Assembly (NCBI GenBank): GCA_009760855.2
Contig: WPIO01000003.1
Coordinates: forward strand, 12,430,501 to 12,494,500
Origin: Cristatella mucedo
Taxonomy: Eukaryota > Bryozoa > Phylactolaemata > Cristatellidae
Reading direction: 5' to 3'
Length of the DNA stretch: 64,000 nucleotides
A model generated the notes under the pieces. The model saw only the letters and a list, made by a program, of their open reading frames with translations, had not been told where the DNA came from and searched no databases. The position numbers and the translations under genes were made by a program. Shown in pieces: positions 1 through 12,588 of this stretch (within the stretch, counting starts at the first letter, position 1; each line of letters starts with the position of its first letter).

Positions 1-779
1 AGGCCCTGTGGGAGACAGCTCCTAATCTTGGATAGGGATCGGATGTGATGGCTAGCTGTAGAGGCAGACTTCTGAATGAAGCTTTTGAAATTGAGGCAGC
101 TGTCGAACACGACACCTAGATTACGAGCACGTGGTGAAGGTCGCACAATAGCATCACCTATTAGAACAGCAAAGCCTTTTAATCCAGCCACACGCTTAGG
201 GTGTCCTATGAGCAGCAGTTCGGTTTTATCATCATTTAATTTCAGGAAGTTTTCCGACATCCAGGATCGAATATCGGCAAAGCAAGCATTCAGTTTCTCA
301 GTTGCTGCAGCAGATTCCGACGGTTTAAATGACAAATACAACTGAGTATCGTCAGCATAGAAATGATATCCTATTCCATGGGCCTTAATCACTTTTCCCA
401 GAGGTTGTGTATAAATGGAGAACAGCAAGGGACCGAGTACAGACCCTTGAGGGACTTCACAGGTGACCCTTCTCATGTCTGAGACCTGACCCCCACACGA
501 CACGAATTGAACACGATCAGACAAGTATGATTTAAACCACGCCAGTGCTTTGTCTGCCAGACCGATCGTTGTTCTCAATCGTTCAAGCAGAACTTCGTAA
601 TTAATGGTGTCGAAGGCAGCAGACAGATCTAGCAGAGCTAGGGCTGTGACATTCCCGTCGTCGTTGCCACGTAGAATGTCACTGTTAACACGGAGGAGAG
701 CAGTTTCTGTAGAGAGCTGCCTCTTGAACCCTGGTTGAAATGTTTCTGACATTCCATTATTTTTTTTCAATATGTTCAA
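1..779 (-). pseudogene. LINE-A reverse transcriptase core (partial)
   Basis: Reads through to the window edge. It carries RT motif A (LDLSAAFDT), the PQGSVLGPLLF motif and the catalytic YADD box (FYADDTQLYLSF), then a conserved [19 protein letters not shown] stretch. It is separated from the upstream RT segment by a frame change at a run of eight A residues. Identical in layout to 9471-10430. Confidence 0.88.
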
Positions 780-1238
780 CTAGCTGCTTAGCAACAATTT
801 TTTCAAGAATATTTGATAAGAACGGAAGAAGGGAAACTGGAGATAGTTTGCTAGGACCTCTGTGTCTAATCCAGGCTTTTTAAGAATAAGTTTAACGATT
901 GCCGGTTTGAAGGACTTGGGGACGACCCCTTTTCCCAAATAAGCATTAAAAATCTTGGTTATGGCAGGGCTAAGTTGTTCTGCAAGTGAAGACCACAGAG
1001 ATGAAGGTACAGGGTCTTCAGGAGACGAGCTCTTTTTGCTAGACCTTATTAAGGCAGCCACATCACAGGCGGAAACATCGGAGAACCTTTTAAGAAAGGT
1101 CACAGGTTGAGGAACGGCGATTGCTTTGGTCTGAGGGGGCCTAAATGGAGGCACGAATGTGCACAATTTTTTCAGTAAAGAAGGCTGAAAACTTTTTGGC
1201 TGAGCCCTTAATATCTGGGGAGTCAGACCTGACAGCAT
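780..1238 (-). pseudogene. LINE-A reverse transcriptase N-terminal segment
   Basis: Encodes the segment between endonuclease and RT core, including SSPEDPVPSSLW and the start of RT motif 1. A missing T at about 848-851, compared with the second copy, shifts the frame, so the last 20 or so residues are nonsense. The second copy reads correctly here (LSPVSLLPFLSNILEKIVAK). The upstream part overlaps the endonuclease frame because of a frame change shared by both copies. Confidence 0.8.
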
Positions 1239-2427
1239 TGGCCAGTAAATGGTTTACTGTCTTATAAATCTGGTTAGCGTCCGACTGGCAGGAATTCAGC
1301 TTTCTAATGAAGAAAGAAGCCCTGGCTTTTTTAAGCTTTCGGGTGTAAACTCGAAGGAAGTCTTTAAAATTGACTAGGTCTGCATCAGACCCCGATTTCT
1401 TGAAACGACGTTCCAGCCTGCGCTTAACATGGCGCATCTTGAGAAGTTTTTTTTTCGTAAATTGAAAGGAATCTCGACGACTTTGAACACGGATAGAGCG
1501 AACGGGAGCATGCTTATCAAGAGCACTCCTGAGTGTCATGTTCATCGCATCAGTGAGGGTATCGAGGCTGGCGGTCGAGTCTGAATGCAGATCAAGAAGG
1601 CCTGCATCACAAACAGATTTCAAAAACTTGTCCATGTCAATGCTTTGTAAGTTACGTCGTTTGGCAAATTCGACATTGCCCTGTACGTACGAGGTAGCAG
1701 GAGCAGTAAACGAGACCGAACAATGATCTGAGAGGGTCAGTGGGCACACCACAAAGTCAGTGGGGAGGACATCCTTAGTGATCACGAGATCTAGAATGTG
1801 GCCACCGACGTGGGTGCTATGATTAACGTGTTGGGCCAAACCAAAATTCTCCAGACAGTCAAGAAATGAGCGGACCTGGCTGTTGCTAGGATTGTCAACG
1901 TGAATATTGAAGTCTCCTACAATCAGTAACGGCCTGTCACACACAAATATTTTAGCGAGGAACTCTGAAAACTCCTCTATAAACAGGTTTAAACAGCCAG
2001 AAGGAGGCCGGTATATCGCAACGGTGAGAGGCATTGTCTTTGATGAAGACCTGATAGCAACCGATTCAAACGATGACCCATGCGAGAAACTCTACATTTT
2101 ATAGCCAAATGTTTCGCGAACAACAATCGCAACCCCGCTACCAACCTTGTCAGAACGCATGGACTGATAGAATGAGAACCGGGGTGGGGTGGTCTCGGAA
2201 ATACAGCTACTGGAACAAGGCGTCATCCAGGTTTCGGTAAGCAGAAATGCATCTAGCTTCTCCTGGACCACCTGATCGCGGATAAGTAACCCCTTGGTTT
2301 TTAGCCCTAAGCTGCATATGCCGCACAGTAACAGCGCCGACGCATGCAGGCGTCGAAGCACAAGCACAATAACTAGATTTGACAATGCTACGAAGGCCGT
2401 GTAGCGACACTGGCTAGTGAAGTGCAA
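1141..2427 (-). pseudogene. LINE-A apurinic-like endonuclease domain
   Basis: EEP-family endonuclease of a non-LTR element. Visible signatures are LDAFLLTETWM near the start, AIYRPPSGC, the catalytic VGDFNIHVD block, and the C-terminal SDHCSVSF box. The linker FSAFFTEKIVHIRASI follows. The two open stretches (2092-2427 and 1141-2034) are in the same frame, separated by an in-frame TAG at 2092-2094. That TAG is also present in copy 2. At the 3' side the frame ends where the RT segment continues one base over. Confidence 0.85.
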
Positions 2428-2817
2428 TCCACGGTTACAAACGCAGCGCGCCTCGCGACGCTACGCCCCTCACAAGCACTGCTCACACCAGTCGTACTAA
2501 AGACTAGGAGCGATGCTGACGACGACCCATTCTTGTCGCACGAAACGATGGCATGCAGGCGGTAGCAGAGCGCCCACAGCAAGCAAGAGTGCGAACGCTT
2601 TAATATAGCAAACACTTGTCATTCTTTAAGACCAGTCTATCCCATGGCAGCCGAGACACGAGAGCACAGGACACACCAAGCATAGCAGCTGCAAAAACAC
2701 GCTCAAACGGTCAGAGAGATAGGGTTCTTTGGCACAAGTGATGCTGATCTACAGGTGCTAGACGTTTGAAAACTCGCAAAATGTAGTCAAGTTCGCACCA
2801 CTAAAGCAATGCTCACT

Positions 2818-2978
2818 GGTGCCCCTCGGTGTCAGCTTAGAGGTAAGCTGATCGCCCTTCACGATCCAGGTCATGACTTCGAGTCCTGGCACGTGACGAT
2901 GAGCACTCCTTTAATGCCCACAACAAGGTAGGATAGCTGTAAAGGCTCTTTGGCCGATATATAAACGAGGACGTTAAT
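2818..2978 (+). mobile_element. SINE1-like tRNA-derived element (copy 1 of the duplication)
   Basis: Contains a degenerate tRNA-like head with a B-box-like 'acttcgagtcctgg' and the SINE1 body motif 'gatagctgtaaaggctct'. It lies in the same place in the second repeat copy (12428-12588). It is on the opposite strand to the neighbouring LINE. Confidence 0.6.
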
Positions 2979-5900
2979 TCCGCCAACTATTTTTTTTCTG
3001 AGTAGTCGATGCTACGCTAACACACGCAGGGACACCTATGCACTTACGTATGCAGCAAAGCTCGGTAAGAATCAAGAGCGCTATAAACGTAATGTAAAAT
3101 CCCCATGTCAATAAAGGAAGAGTAGTCTTTAACACGTCCTCGGAGAGAGGGCCACATCATCATAGAGTATAACACTCTCACGTATAACACTCTCACGGAT
3201 AAAGCCTAAGCTTCAGCTAACCACTTTCCAAGACGGAATTGTATGGCCTGAGTATTGATGTCTTTTACTCATTTAGTTCCCTCGGACAACTTAATCTCTA
3301 TTCAGGTGCTTCACACTTGCCACCGAGATCAAGCCCGCGACTTCGGTCATCTAATACACTCATCTTTACCTCGGTCGCTAAAGGCGAGTGCCTTATCCAA
3401 GGGATGAACTTGCGTGTCGCCATTAACCACGAATTATGGCACATTGAGTGCATAACAATTATAATCAAGAGCCGCTATTAATCTCAAACACTGTCAGCAT
3501 CAAAGAACATCGGTATAGACAAGTTTCACTGCTCCTTGCTTAAATTATGGCCGTTCTGCTTCAGGGTTTCAATCGAAACTAACCGCGTCGAGCTCTAGTA
3601 TGCTTCGACACTCGACTTCGCCACCTCGTCTGGGACCGACGTCAAATAACTAACGTGGACTTACAGACGCCTTCTTCGCAGCCGTCCTTGTCGGTTGTTC
3701 ATTCTTTATATTCTTAGCAGACACTACGGTGGCTGTATAGTGTCTTCTGAACCAAGGCTTTTCATGCGTTCACGTCTTCAGCAATTCACTGGGCTTAAGT
3801 TTTGACCTGCAGCTAGTTCTCAATATATACCTGAAGTGAACTCAAATTAGAGCATGTTTCGTAAACACAGCTGAAATAGCGGCAGACCTCCTGAGCAGCT
3901 GCACGTAAGACTACCAATTCGATTTACTACAATAATTGCTGGCCTAGCCTCATTCATGCAGTTTCGTTAGCACTAAAGTCAGTCATTTGATCTATACCCT
4001 ATGTTAGTCATCCAACATACCTTCTTTGAGCTTGTACGCACAGACAGACTTACAAGATCCACTGAACAGCATAGTTACTAAAATTCGGAAATTATAATGC
4101 CTATGCTATTACTATACGCTGATTCAGCAGCGTTAGAATAGTTCTAACAGCCCAAACGTCGTTGACAAGCCTGTCTGAGCAAAATATTTTGTTGCGTTCA
4201 CCAAGTTGCCAAGTCAGTGGAATCGTTGCCGAAAAAGCCGCACAGACAATATGGCATCCAGAACAGTGAGCTTACCACAGCAAGCACAAACCTGCAAAGG
4301 AGTTGTGGAAACGCAGAAATCTTCGGAGACACGTACCTTTTTCCAGGGTCTGATCATCGATCGTCAACCACCAAGTCAGCCGTGTCGAGAGGCAGCCAGT
4401 CAAGCCGACTAGAGTTGAGCGCCACTTGATAGATACTCTCTGTCAATTGCCTCGGGGCCCTTTAATTACAACTTCATCAAGAAAGAGCCCTTCGCCGCAC
4501 AATATGATAATATTCAAAGTGAGTGCACATTTATTGCAACTAGAAGAAATGCTCAGCCTTTTTCTGCTTGCTGAATGTGTGCTAGACAGCGAAAAGGAGT
4601 CAGCCTAAGGGGGCGGGGCGGACGCGGCTGCTGGAGCATGTAAGTACTCCATAAACTAGTCTACGCACACAATTAACTAGTAAACTGCCGAGACCTTGGG
4701 TCCGCCCCAACGACGGCCTTCCAAGAAGAAAGTATGAAGACGGATGAAGGGTATTGCTACTCACTAGCTGAACTCGTACTTACACTCAGCTCATATTGAT
4801 ACTGGATTCAAAGCAGGCACGTAAAAGTAGAGGCTGGCTGATTGGACAGCCTCGTTACTATTGCGGCTAAAGAGCCTCGGTGGCCATAAAAATGACTTCT
4901 ATACGAAAATGAAAGATTACCAGCAGTTCCAGAGTAACAGTACCATCAGCAAAATGTATCAAAGGCAGAATACTGACAACAAAATCTCGAGCCACCGTAA
5001 ATGGCTCATATACAATGACGAGATTCGTAATCGCGTCTGCATTACAATTCTTTCAATCCGACAGTAACAGTGACAGGTTAATCAACTCAAGAAAGTAAAT
5101 TTGAAATTAGCCCGGCGGACAAGTCTAACACAATTTTTTTTTTTAAACCACTACAAACGAAGGCGGTGCACGTCAAGAAGTAGCCAGTGTCAATAAAAAG
5201 TGTGGTATGATGCTTAGAAAAGCCAGCTACAGTGGGCAAGCATCACACTTGGAAAAGCGTACAAAAGCGCACGGACAGACGCTTCGGACCACAGGTCAGT
5301 AGCGCCGCGGGTTTGTAAACTGAACCACACCACGCTCAGGTGAGCGTAGTAAGCACGGCCGAATAAAAACTGAATCTCACGGTACAGAGGAATAGCTTAG
5401 CGAAACGGGTGTATCTTTGTATAGACTTTAATCCTGCAAATTCGTCGCATTTGTGGCTATTAGCAAGAAGCGAAGTTTCCGACTTTCGGCGAAAACCGGC
5501 TGGCGGCCCCATCACCAAAAGTGTACGCGTCTAAGCCTGGGATCATTAATTCTGAACCGTCTTGTTTCACGAACCGCTACAAGCTTCGAGCATTGTCACA
5601 GGCAGAGTTGGAGTACACACGTGTCACTATGCTCACCTTCAGTGCCACAGCGAACGAGGAAAAGCTTTTGCGGCTGTATGCCAGTCCCGATTTATGCCGG
5701 CGTCAATTGCACGGAGCTGCGCTATCGCTATGCCAGCACAAAATGCAACTCCTTACAGTCCTTCAAAGCTTACGCTGCACTGTAAATGTATTGTAATGCC
5801 AAAAGTCACAAATACCTCGATCTGCCCAGAAGAGTGAGCGGTAGACGGCGAGCGGGCTGAGCCTGAACCGGACGCAAAAAGTAATGCTCGTGCTTCGTCG

Positions 5901-6013
5901 TGCCACCTAAGAGTAACTTCAAAGGCCTTGTGTTGCTGCAAATAGAGACAATATTTCATCATCATAATTCATTAGGTTTCATATTGCGTTGCAACTTCAA
6001 CGTCAAGATTGAG
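2979..6013. other. Duplicated sequence without recognised gene
   Basis: About 3 kb present almost unchanged at 12589-15625. It holds only short open frames on either strand, all under about 112 codons, with no recognisable domain. It is not similar to any LINE protein. A poly-T run near 5136 differs in length between copies. Confidence 0.7.
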
Positions 6014-8954
6014 GCTAGGTTTACTTGTATGCTAGGTTACCACACTGCACATCCGTCCGTAGCTACGTATTGAGCACAGCCAAAGTTGCTCCTTCTCGAC
6101 TTCCATTTCTTTTGTAGCTCTGTAGCTTCCACTAATACCTATTTTCAAATTTTGCAACGGAGACTTACACGGAGGTTAATCTTGCTTCAAAAGAGGGTTT
6201 GTTTCCTCATTGTAAGTAAAGCTACACCGAGATGGTGTTTTAGTTCGGGTTCGCAAAACGATCTGAACAGCTAGCAGGGAAGTGCCGTACAGCCTTAATC
6301 TGAGCAGCTAGCAGCAAAGTACTGTGTAACTTTGTTCTTAGCACCTGACACCAACTGTTGTGTATCCTTGACGACCAAGCAGTGCTTGTAAGGGCCCTGG
6401 CGTAAAGATTTGGACGAAGAGTTTCAACTCATGTGCCAGATTCCCGTAAAACAATGAAAATGTTAGGTTTTTCTCTGCTAAATTTGGCCGCAGCAAAGCT
6501 CTATCGACGACCTCATGCATAACCATTGCAGGGAGGCTCGGAGTCGTAGCGGCTCCTAGCTGACCGGCGACGCACCGAACGAGGTAAGCAACTTACACAT
6601 TTACGAAACCACGCGAGTCCAATCAAAACTAGAAGTTCGCCGTAAGCTTTGAATCAATCAAGCAAGAATGGTGCGAACTGAACGCTTACTATTTTAGCAT
6701 AGTCTCCGGTGCATTTGTTGATTTCAATTGAAATGGCTTGCACCCTACCCATAGGGAAACTTTTCATGTAGTTTTTCTGTTCGTCCGCAATGTGCGATAA
6801 CTTTACCACGTTCTCAAATCTCGGCAGCCCACCAAGCCAGGTCTTTAATGGTGTTAAACGGTACGATGGTACCTGCAAGTTTAACGTTTAGTATATAGTT
6901 TTCCAAAACATCTTATAAGATGACAAAATCATCTCATTATATGCGAAAGTTGAAATCCACACACCCGTACTCATCTGAAATGATGACCGCAGCTTCGAAC
7001 TTAATTTCTCGGGGGTTTTGACTGGCACCTTCACCTGGAATATTCGGTCTTATCTAGCCTCCCGCTGGAGAGCAGGAAAGCTGCCGGTGTGACCATGTGA
7101 TCTGTCGTGAATATTTTCTGCATCAATAGTGCGATTGCACTACCAGCTATTAAGCTACTGCCAGCGCAGCACGTTCCCCTGGGTACTTTAAAACTAGGCT
7201 TCCGATCGTAAAACGTATACCGGAAATTATGCTGCCACTGGTCCTGCTGCGAACCTAACGTATTAGGAACAAAGACCTGTTCGTATACTGGCTCTAACCG
7301 CAGCCGGTTTTTACGCACAAGTTTAGAAAAGACCTTGATGAACAGATCTCAAAAAAGTAGTCGTAGAAGCACAACACCAAGCATCCCCTTCAAAACGACA
7401 AATTCCAGCCAGATGCCACCGACAACTCCGATTAAAAGTAATGTAATGAAGTGTGATTGTAAATAGAAACATTGCTCGAAAGATTTTGGCTTATTTTAGT
7501 CAGACTTCATTTAGACTAATTTTCAGCTACTAATAACACGTAAATGCTTATTCCATAAGAAAATTATTTACAGGTTCCACAAGACAATTAAGGAAGCATC
7601 TAGAAGGTGCGACACACCCGCCAAGCATGGAACAATGTGATTCACACATGCTTCAACAACAGACAGCCGAGCAAATTTCAGTTGGCCATCACCGTCTTCG
7701 GATACAAGCAGCACTGTTCAATTCCAGGTATGAATTCGGCTCAGGAGTAACGCAAATCGGCATTCCACCGAAAGCGGTAGCACAGGTACCCAAGACACGG
7801 TCCTGGAAATAATATCAATGGATCAAGACCTTGATTTTTACTGGAGCGTTCAAAGGCAGCCCTGCCGAAATATTTATTTGGTCCCTTACCAATTTTCTGT
7901 AACCGAAGGTGCTTGGACGTGACGTCGAGCTCGTTGTACTATTCCCAGTCACCTAAAAGGCACGGGTAGCTAGCCTTGGATTGCCTAGGCATCATAGCAT
8001 CACTCAGCAGCCACAGTTTCCACCAACGCTCACCGTAATGGGACAATCTTGAGTAGAAACTACACTGAGCATACCCGTTCCATTGATTAGTCCTCGACAG
8101 ATGGGGACAGCTCCGTTTAGTACCACTTGGCAACTGCCGCTCACTGTTACCTGTTTGCAAAGGAGCAATGAAGAGTTCAAGTGCGCCGATTCAAAAGGCA
8201 TACGATATCAATTGAATGGAGTTGCGCGTTGACAGTTATTGCACTAGGATTCTTACGTAATTAGTTATCCAAAAAGAGCAGCTCCTTGCTTCTCGGCCGC
8301 CGCCATCATGGCCGCCGTCAGGTATGAGATTCGTTTCGTGCTGACCCTGCAAATGCCATTGCACAAAATGAATGCTGCTTTTGCGAATAGTGCCATCCGA
8401 GAGAATCAATTTGGCTACGGCGAGTGTTAGAAAATACGCCCTTAATTTCCGAAAAGTTTGTGAAAAGGCACGAGCTAAGCAACGCAGCTGGCGACTGCTT
8501 ACCCCTTCAGAGAAATCCAGCGGCAACGTCTGGCTCAAAGCCGCCTTCAGTAGGAGCACGACGAGACCGCTCGTACATTCATCGGAGAGTCGGTCATCAT
8601 CTGTAATTAAGGTTTACACAGTCTTACCGTACCATCAAGCAAATTAGCCTGTTGCTGCCTCGAATTCGACGCCTATGTCTAAAACCACCTTTCACCACTG
8701 TATAGATGTCTCACATTCAACAGTATGTTGCAAAGGCTGAAGTACAGCATCACAGCCAGAAAGCCACGTAGGACGAGTCTTACGGTTTGCAAAATCAGTA
8801 GCGACAGGACCAGCGAAGGCCACGGAGTCTGCGAAGGTGAAGATGCAGCCAGCCTTTGTCGAACACCAATTTATAGCCATTAGTATCCATGGAGGTTGAA
8901 TGGGCCGTTACGCTTCTTGGACCTGTATGAATGCTGCAATGTGAGCTCAGCCCT
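6014..8954. other. Unrecognised spacer between repeat copies
   Basis: No protein domain, RNA gene or repeat was recognised. Short open frames look random. One GC-rich spot at about 8297-8325 has a strong Kozak-like ATG followed by a consensus 5' splice-like 'cag|gtatgag' on the plus strand, but nothing links it to a downstream exon. If the 9.61-kb repeat is a tandem duplication, this stretch is the left part of copy 2 and should recur just left of the window. Confidence 0.5.
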
Positions 8955-9017
8955 ATGTAATGTAATGTAATGTATCTCCGTCAGTAACTCCACAAAGTCA
9001 TAAAGACCACGTGGGTG

Positions 9018-9470
9018 TTACGCAGGAGAGTTTTGTATAGCGCACTCACAGCCTAAGCGGCTTTTGGTACGCATTCGGTAGCCAACAGACTTCGTCTCAC
9101 GCAACAACAAAGAGAAAGTGGGAAGCATAGCAGAGTTAGGAGAGCAGTTGAGGTAGTGAGTAGCATAGAAGTAGCAGTTCAGGACCGCTGAAAAAGGTGT
9201 GCCATAGTCGGCAGTTGGAGAGTAGTTGTCGTTGCGTAAGAATTGTGGAAGCGAGTTCCACAGTCTAGGACCTGCAGAGCTAAAGCTTCTGTCGCCAACT
9301 GTCTTTAAGCGGAGGAATGGAACAGCTAATTTATTGCCCACACAGGACCTGAGGGCGCGAACAGGCTGAAACTGATGCAGCAGTTCAGCTAGGTACGAAG
9401 GAGCCAAGCCGTGGCGGGCCTTGTGGGTCAGCGTAAGAACTTTGCTCTGTATCCTTTGCTCAACCGGCAA
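9018..9470 (-). pseudogene. LINE-A reverse transcriptase C-terminal region
   Basis: Continues directly in frame from the RT core after a TAG at 9471-9473. Carries the conserved L2/CR1 tail PVEQRIQSKVLTLTHKA, then RLKTVGDRSFSSAGPRLWNS. Other family members in the window read TGG (tryptophan) at this stop, for example at about 56971, so it is a point mutation of this copy or its parent. Confidence 0.85.
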
Positions 9471-10430
9471 CTATCCTAGCTCTTTCAGCAGAGGTGACAC
9501 GTGCTCAAACCGCTGGGACTTGAAGACCAGCCTTGCAGCCATATTCAGAGTCCGCTGTAGTGGCATAATAGCTTTCTTTGGCAGCCCAGCCAAAAGGGAA
9601 TTACAATAATCAAGCCGAGACAGGACTAAAGAGCTAGTTAAATTTATTACAAGGCCCTGTGGGAGACAGCTCCTAATCTTGGATAGGGATCGGATGTGAT
9701 GGCTAGCTGTAGAGGCAGACTTCTGAATGAAGCTTTTGAAATTGAGGCAGCTGTCGAACACGACACCTAGATTACGAGCACGTGGTGAAGGTCGCACAAT
9801 AGCATCACCTATTAGAACAGCAAAGCCTTTTAATCCAGCCACACGCTTAGGGTGTCCTATGAGCAGCAGTTCGGTTTTATCATCATTTAATTTCAGGAAG
9901 TTTTCCGACATCCAGGATCGAATATCGGCAAAGCAAGCATTCAGTTTCTCAGTTGCTGCAGCAGATTCCGACGGTTTAAATGACAAATACAACTGAGTAT
10001 CGTCAGCATAGAAATGATATCCTATTCCATGGGCCTTAATCACTTTTCCCAGAGGTTGTGTATAAATGGAGAACAGCAAGGGACCGAGTACAGACCCTTG
10101 AGGGACTTCACAGGTGACCCTTCTCATGTCTGAGACCTGACCCCCACACGACACGAATTGAACACGATCAGACAAGTATGATTTAAACCACGCCAGTGCT
10201 TTGTCTGCCAGACCGATCGTTGTTCTCAATCGTTCAAGCAGAACTTCGTAATTAATGGTGTCGAAGGCAGCAGACAGATCTAGCAGAGCTAGGGCAGTGA
10301 CATTCCCGTCGTCGTTGCCACGTAGAATGTCACTGTTAACACGGAGGAGAGCAGTTTCTGTAGAGAGCTGCCTCTTGAACCCTGGTTGAAATGTTTCTGA
10401 CATTCCATTATTTTTTTTCAATATGTTCAA
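9471..10430 (-). pseudogene. LINE-A reverse transcriptase core
   Basis: A 319-codon open frame. It has FQPGFKRQLSTETALLRV at the start, motif A LDLSAAFDT, CEVPQGSVLGPLLFS, catalytic FYADDTQLY, and the thumb region DYCNSLLAGLPKKAI. This is the longest intact RT piece in the window. The upstream join is a +1 frame change at a run of eight A residues, present in both copies. Confidence 0.92.
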
Positions 10431-10890
10431 CTAGCTGCTTAGCAACAATTTTTTCAAGAATATTTGATAAGAACGGAAGAAGGGAAACTGGAGATAGTTT
10501 TGCTAGGACCTCTGTGTCTAATCCAGGCTTTTTAAGAATAAGTTTAACGATTGCCGGTTTGAAGGACTGGGGGACGACCCCTTTTCCCAAATAAGCATTA
10601 AAAATCTTGGTTATGGCAGGGCTAAGTTGTTCTGCAAGTGAAGACCACAGAGATGAAGGTACAGGGTCTTCAGGAGACGAGCTCTTTTTGCTAGACCTTA
10701 TTAAGGCAGCCACATCACAGGCGGAAACATCGGAGAACCTTTTAAGAAAGGTCACAGGTTGAGGAACGGCGATTGCTTTGGTCTGAGGGGGCCTAAATGG
10801 AGGCACGAATGTGCACAATTTTTTCAGTAAAGAAGGCTGAAAACTTTTTGGCTGAGCCCTTAATATCTGGGGAGTCAGACCTGACAGCAT
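10408..10890 (-). pseudogene. LINE-A reverse transcriptase N-terminal segment (copy 2)
   Basis: A 160-codon open frame that lacks the frameshift of copy 1. It reads through LSPVSLLPFLSNILEKIVAK up to a TAA directly after the A8 run, where the RT core continues in the +1 frame. Confidence 0.85.
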
Positions 10891-11077
10891 TGGCCAGTAA
10901 ATGGTTTACTGTCTTATAAATCTGGTTAGCGTCCGACTGGCAGGAATTCAGCTTTCTAATGAAGAAAGAAGCCCTGGCTTTTTTAAGCTTTCGGGGGTGT
11001 AAACTCGAAGGAAGTCTTTAAAATTGACTAGGTCTGCATCAGACCCCGATTTCTTGAAACGACGTTCCAGCCTGCGC

Positions 11078-12038
11078 TTAACATGGCGCATCTTGAGAAG
11101 TTTTTTTTTTCGTAAATTGAAAGGAATCTCGACGACTTTGAACACGGATAGAGCGAACGGGAGCATGCTTATCAAGAGCACTCCTGAGTGTCATGTTCAT
11201 CGCATCAGTGAGGGTATCGAGGCTGGCGGTCGAGTCTGAATGCAGATCAAGAAGGCCTGCATCACAAACAGATTTCAAAAACTTGTCCATGTCAATGCTT
11301 TGTAAGTTACGTCGTTTGGCAAATTCGACATTGCCCTGTACGTACGAGGTAGCAGGAGCAGTAAACGAGACCGAACAATGATCTGAGAGGGTCAGTGGGC
11401 ACACCACAAAGTCAGTGGGGAGGACATCCTTAGTGATCACGAGATCTAGAATGTGGCCACCGACGTGGGTGCTATGATTAACGTGTTGGGCCAAACCAAA
11501 ATTCTCCAGACAGTCAAGAAATGAGCGGACCTGGCTGTTGCTAGGATTGTCAACGTGAATATTGAAGTCTCCTACAATCAGTAACGGCCTGTCACACACA
11601 AATATTTTAGCGAGGAACTCTGAAAACTCCTCTATAAACAGGTTTAAACAGCCAGAAGGAGGCCGGTATATCGCAACGGTGAGAGGCATTGTCTTTGATG
11701 AAGACCTGATAGCAACCGATTCAAACGATGACCCATGCGAGAAACTCTACATTTTATAGCCAAATGTTTCGCGAACAACAATCGCAACCCCGGGGTGGGG
11801 TGGTCTCGGAAATACAGCTACTGGAACAAGGCGTCATCCAGGTTTCGGTAAGCAGAAATGCATCTAGCTTCTCCTGGACCACCTGATCGCGGATAAGTAA
11901 CCCCTTGGTTTTTAGCCCTAAGCTGCATATGCCGCACAGTAACAGCGCCGACGCATGCAGGCGTCGAAGCACAAGCACAATAACTAGATTTGACAATGCT
12001 ACGAAGGCCGTGTAGCGACACTGGCTAGTGAAGTGCAA
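11078..12038 (-). pseudogene. LINE-A endonuclease domain (copy 2)
   Basis: Same endonuclease as at 1141-2427, with VGDFNIHVD and SDHCSVSF intact. It is broken by the shared TAG (about 11747-11749), a 45-bp deletion near 11791, and extra homopolymer bases near 10995 and 11101 that break the linker after the endonuclease. Confidence 0.83.
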
Positions 12039-12427
12039 TCCACGGTTACAAACGCAGCGCGCCTCGCGACGCTACGCCCCTCACAAGCACTGCTCACACC
12101 AGTCGTACTAAAGACTAGGAGCGATGCTGACGACGACCCATTCTTGTCGCACGAAACGATGGCATGCAGGCGGTAGCAGAGCGCCCACAGCAAGCAAGAG
12201 TGCGAACGCTTTAATATAGCAAACACTTGTCATTCTTTAAGACCAGTCTATCCCATGGCAGCCGAGACACGAGAGCACAGGACACACCAAGCATAGCAGC
12301 TGCAAACACGCTCAAACGGTCAGAGAGATAGGGTTCTTTGGCACAAGTGATGCTGATCTACAGGTGCTAGACGTTTGAAAACTCGCAAAATGTAGTCAAG
12401 TTCGCACCACTAAAGCAATGCTCACTG

Positions 12428-12588
12428 GTGCCCCTCGGTGTCAGCTTAGAGGTAAGCTGATCGCCCTTCACGATCCAGGTCATGACTTCGAGTCCTGGCA
12501 CGTGACGATGAGCACTCCTTTAATGCCCACAACAAGGTAGGATAGCTGTAAAGGCTCTTTGGCCGATATATAAACGAGGACGTTAATT
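12428..12588 (+). mobile_element. SINE1-like tRNA-derived element (copy 2 of the duplication)
   Basis: Exact positional counterpart of 2818-2978. Its presence in both copies shows that the SINE predates the duplication. Confidence 0.6.

Larger units (their letters stand above)
1..2620 (-). mobile_element. LINE family A (L2/CR1-like), copy 1, 3' part outside window
   Basis: The minus strand encodes, in order, an endonuclease and a reverse transcriptase typical of L2/CR1-clade non-LTR retrotransposons. The 5' limit is approximate, just upstream of the first endonuclease-like residues. The 3' end lies beyond base 1. The coding region is broken in several places, so this copy cannot make an intact protein. 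The lesions shared with the second copy at 8955-12240 show that both derive from an already dead element. Confidence 0.88.
1..6013. repeat. Direct repeat of about 9.61-kb period, copy 1 (cut by window start)
   Basis: Position 1 matches 9652, and near-identity continues until 6013 versus 15625. After that the flanks differ: after the shared 'gattgagg', copy 1 reads 'ctaggttt' and copy 2 reads 'ttgtcaag'. The offset is 9651 at the left, 9655 in the endonuclease region, 9610 after a 45-bp deletion in copy 2 (copy 1 bases about 2137-2181), and 9611-9612 at the right. The copies differ by few substitutions and several homopolymer indels. The repeat contains a LINE, a SINE and non-repeat sequence, so it looks like a segmental duplication rather than one mobile element. 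Confidence 0.93.
8955..12240 (-). mobile_element. LINE family A (L2/CR1-like), copy 2 with complete 3' end
   Basis: Minus-strand element with endonuclease (about 12038-11078), linker, reverse transcriptase (10890-9471), RT C-terminal region (9470-9018), and a 3' end of short ATTAC repeats reading out at about 8955-8975. This defines the family A 3' end, seen again at 17030-17132, 46970-47377 and 55990-57482. Inactive because of at least three frame changes and two in-frame TAG codons. Confidence 0.9.

Noticed and set aside
5453-5837. Three overlapping plus-strand frames of 91-111 codons repeated at 15062-15449
   Set aside because: Preserved only because the region is recently duplicated; mutually overlapping frames with no domain or codon signal.
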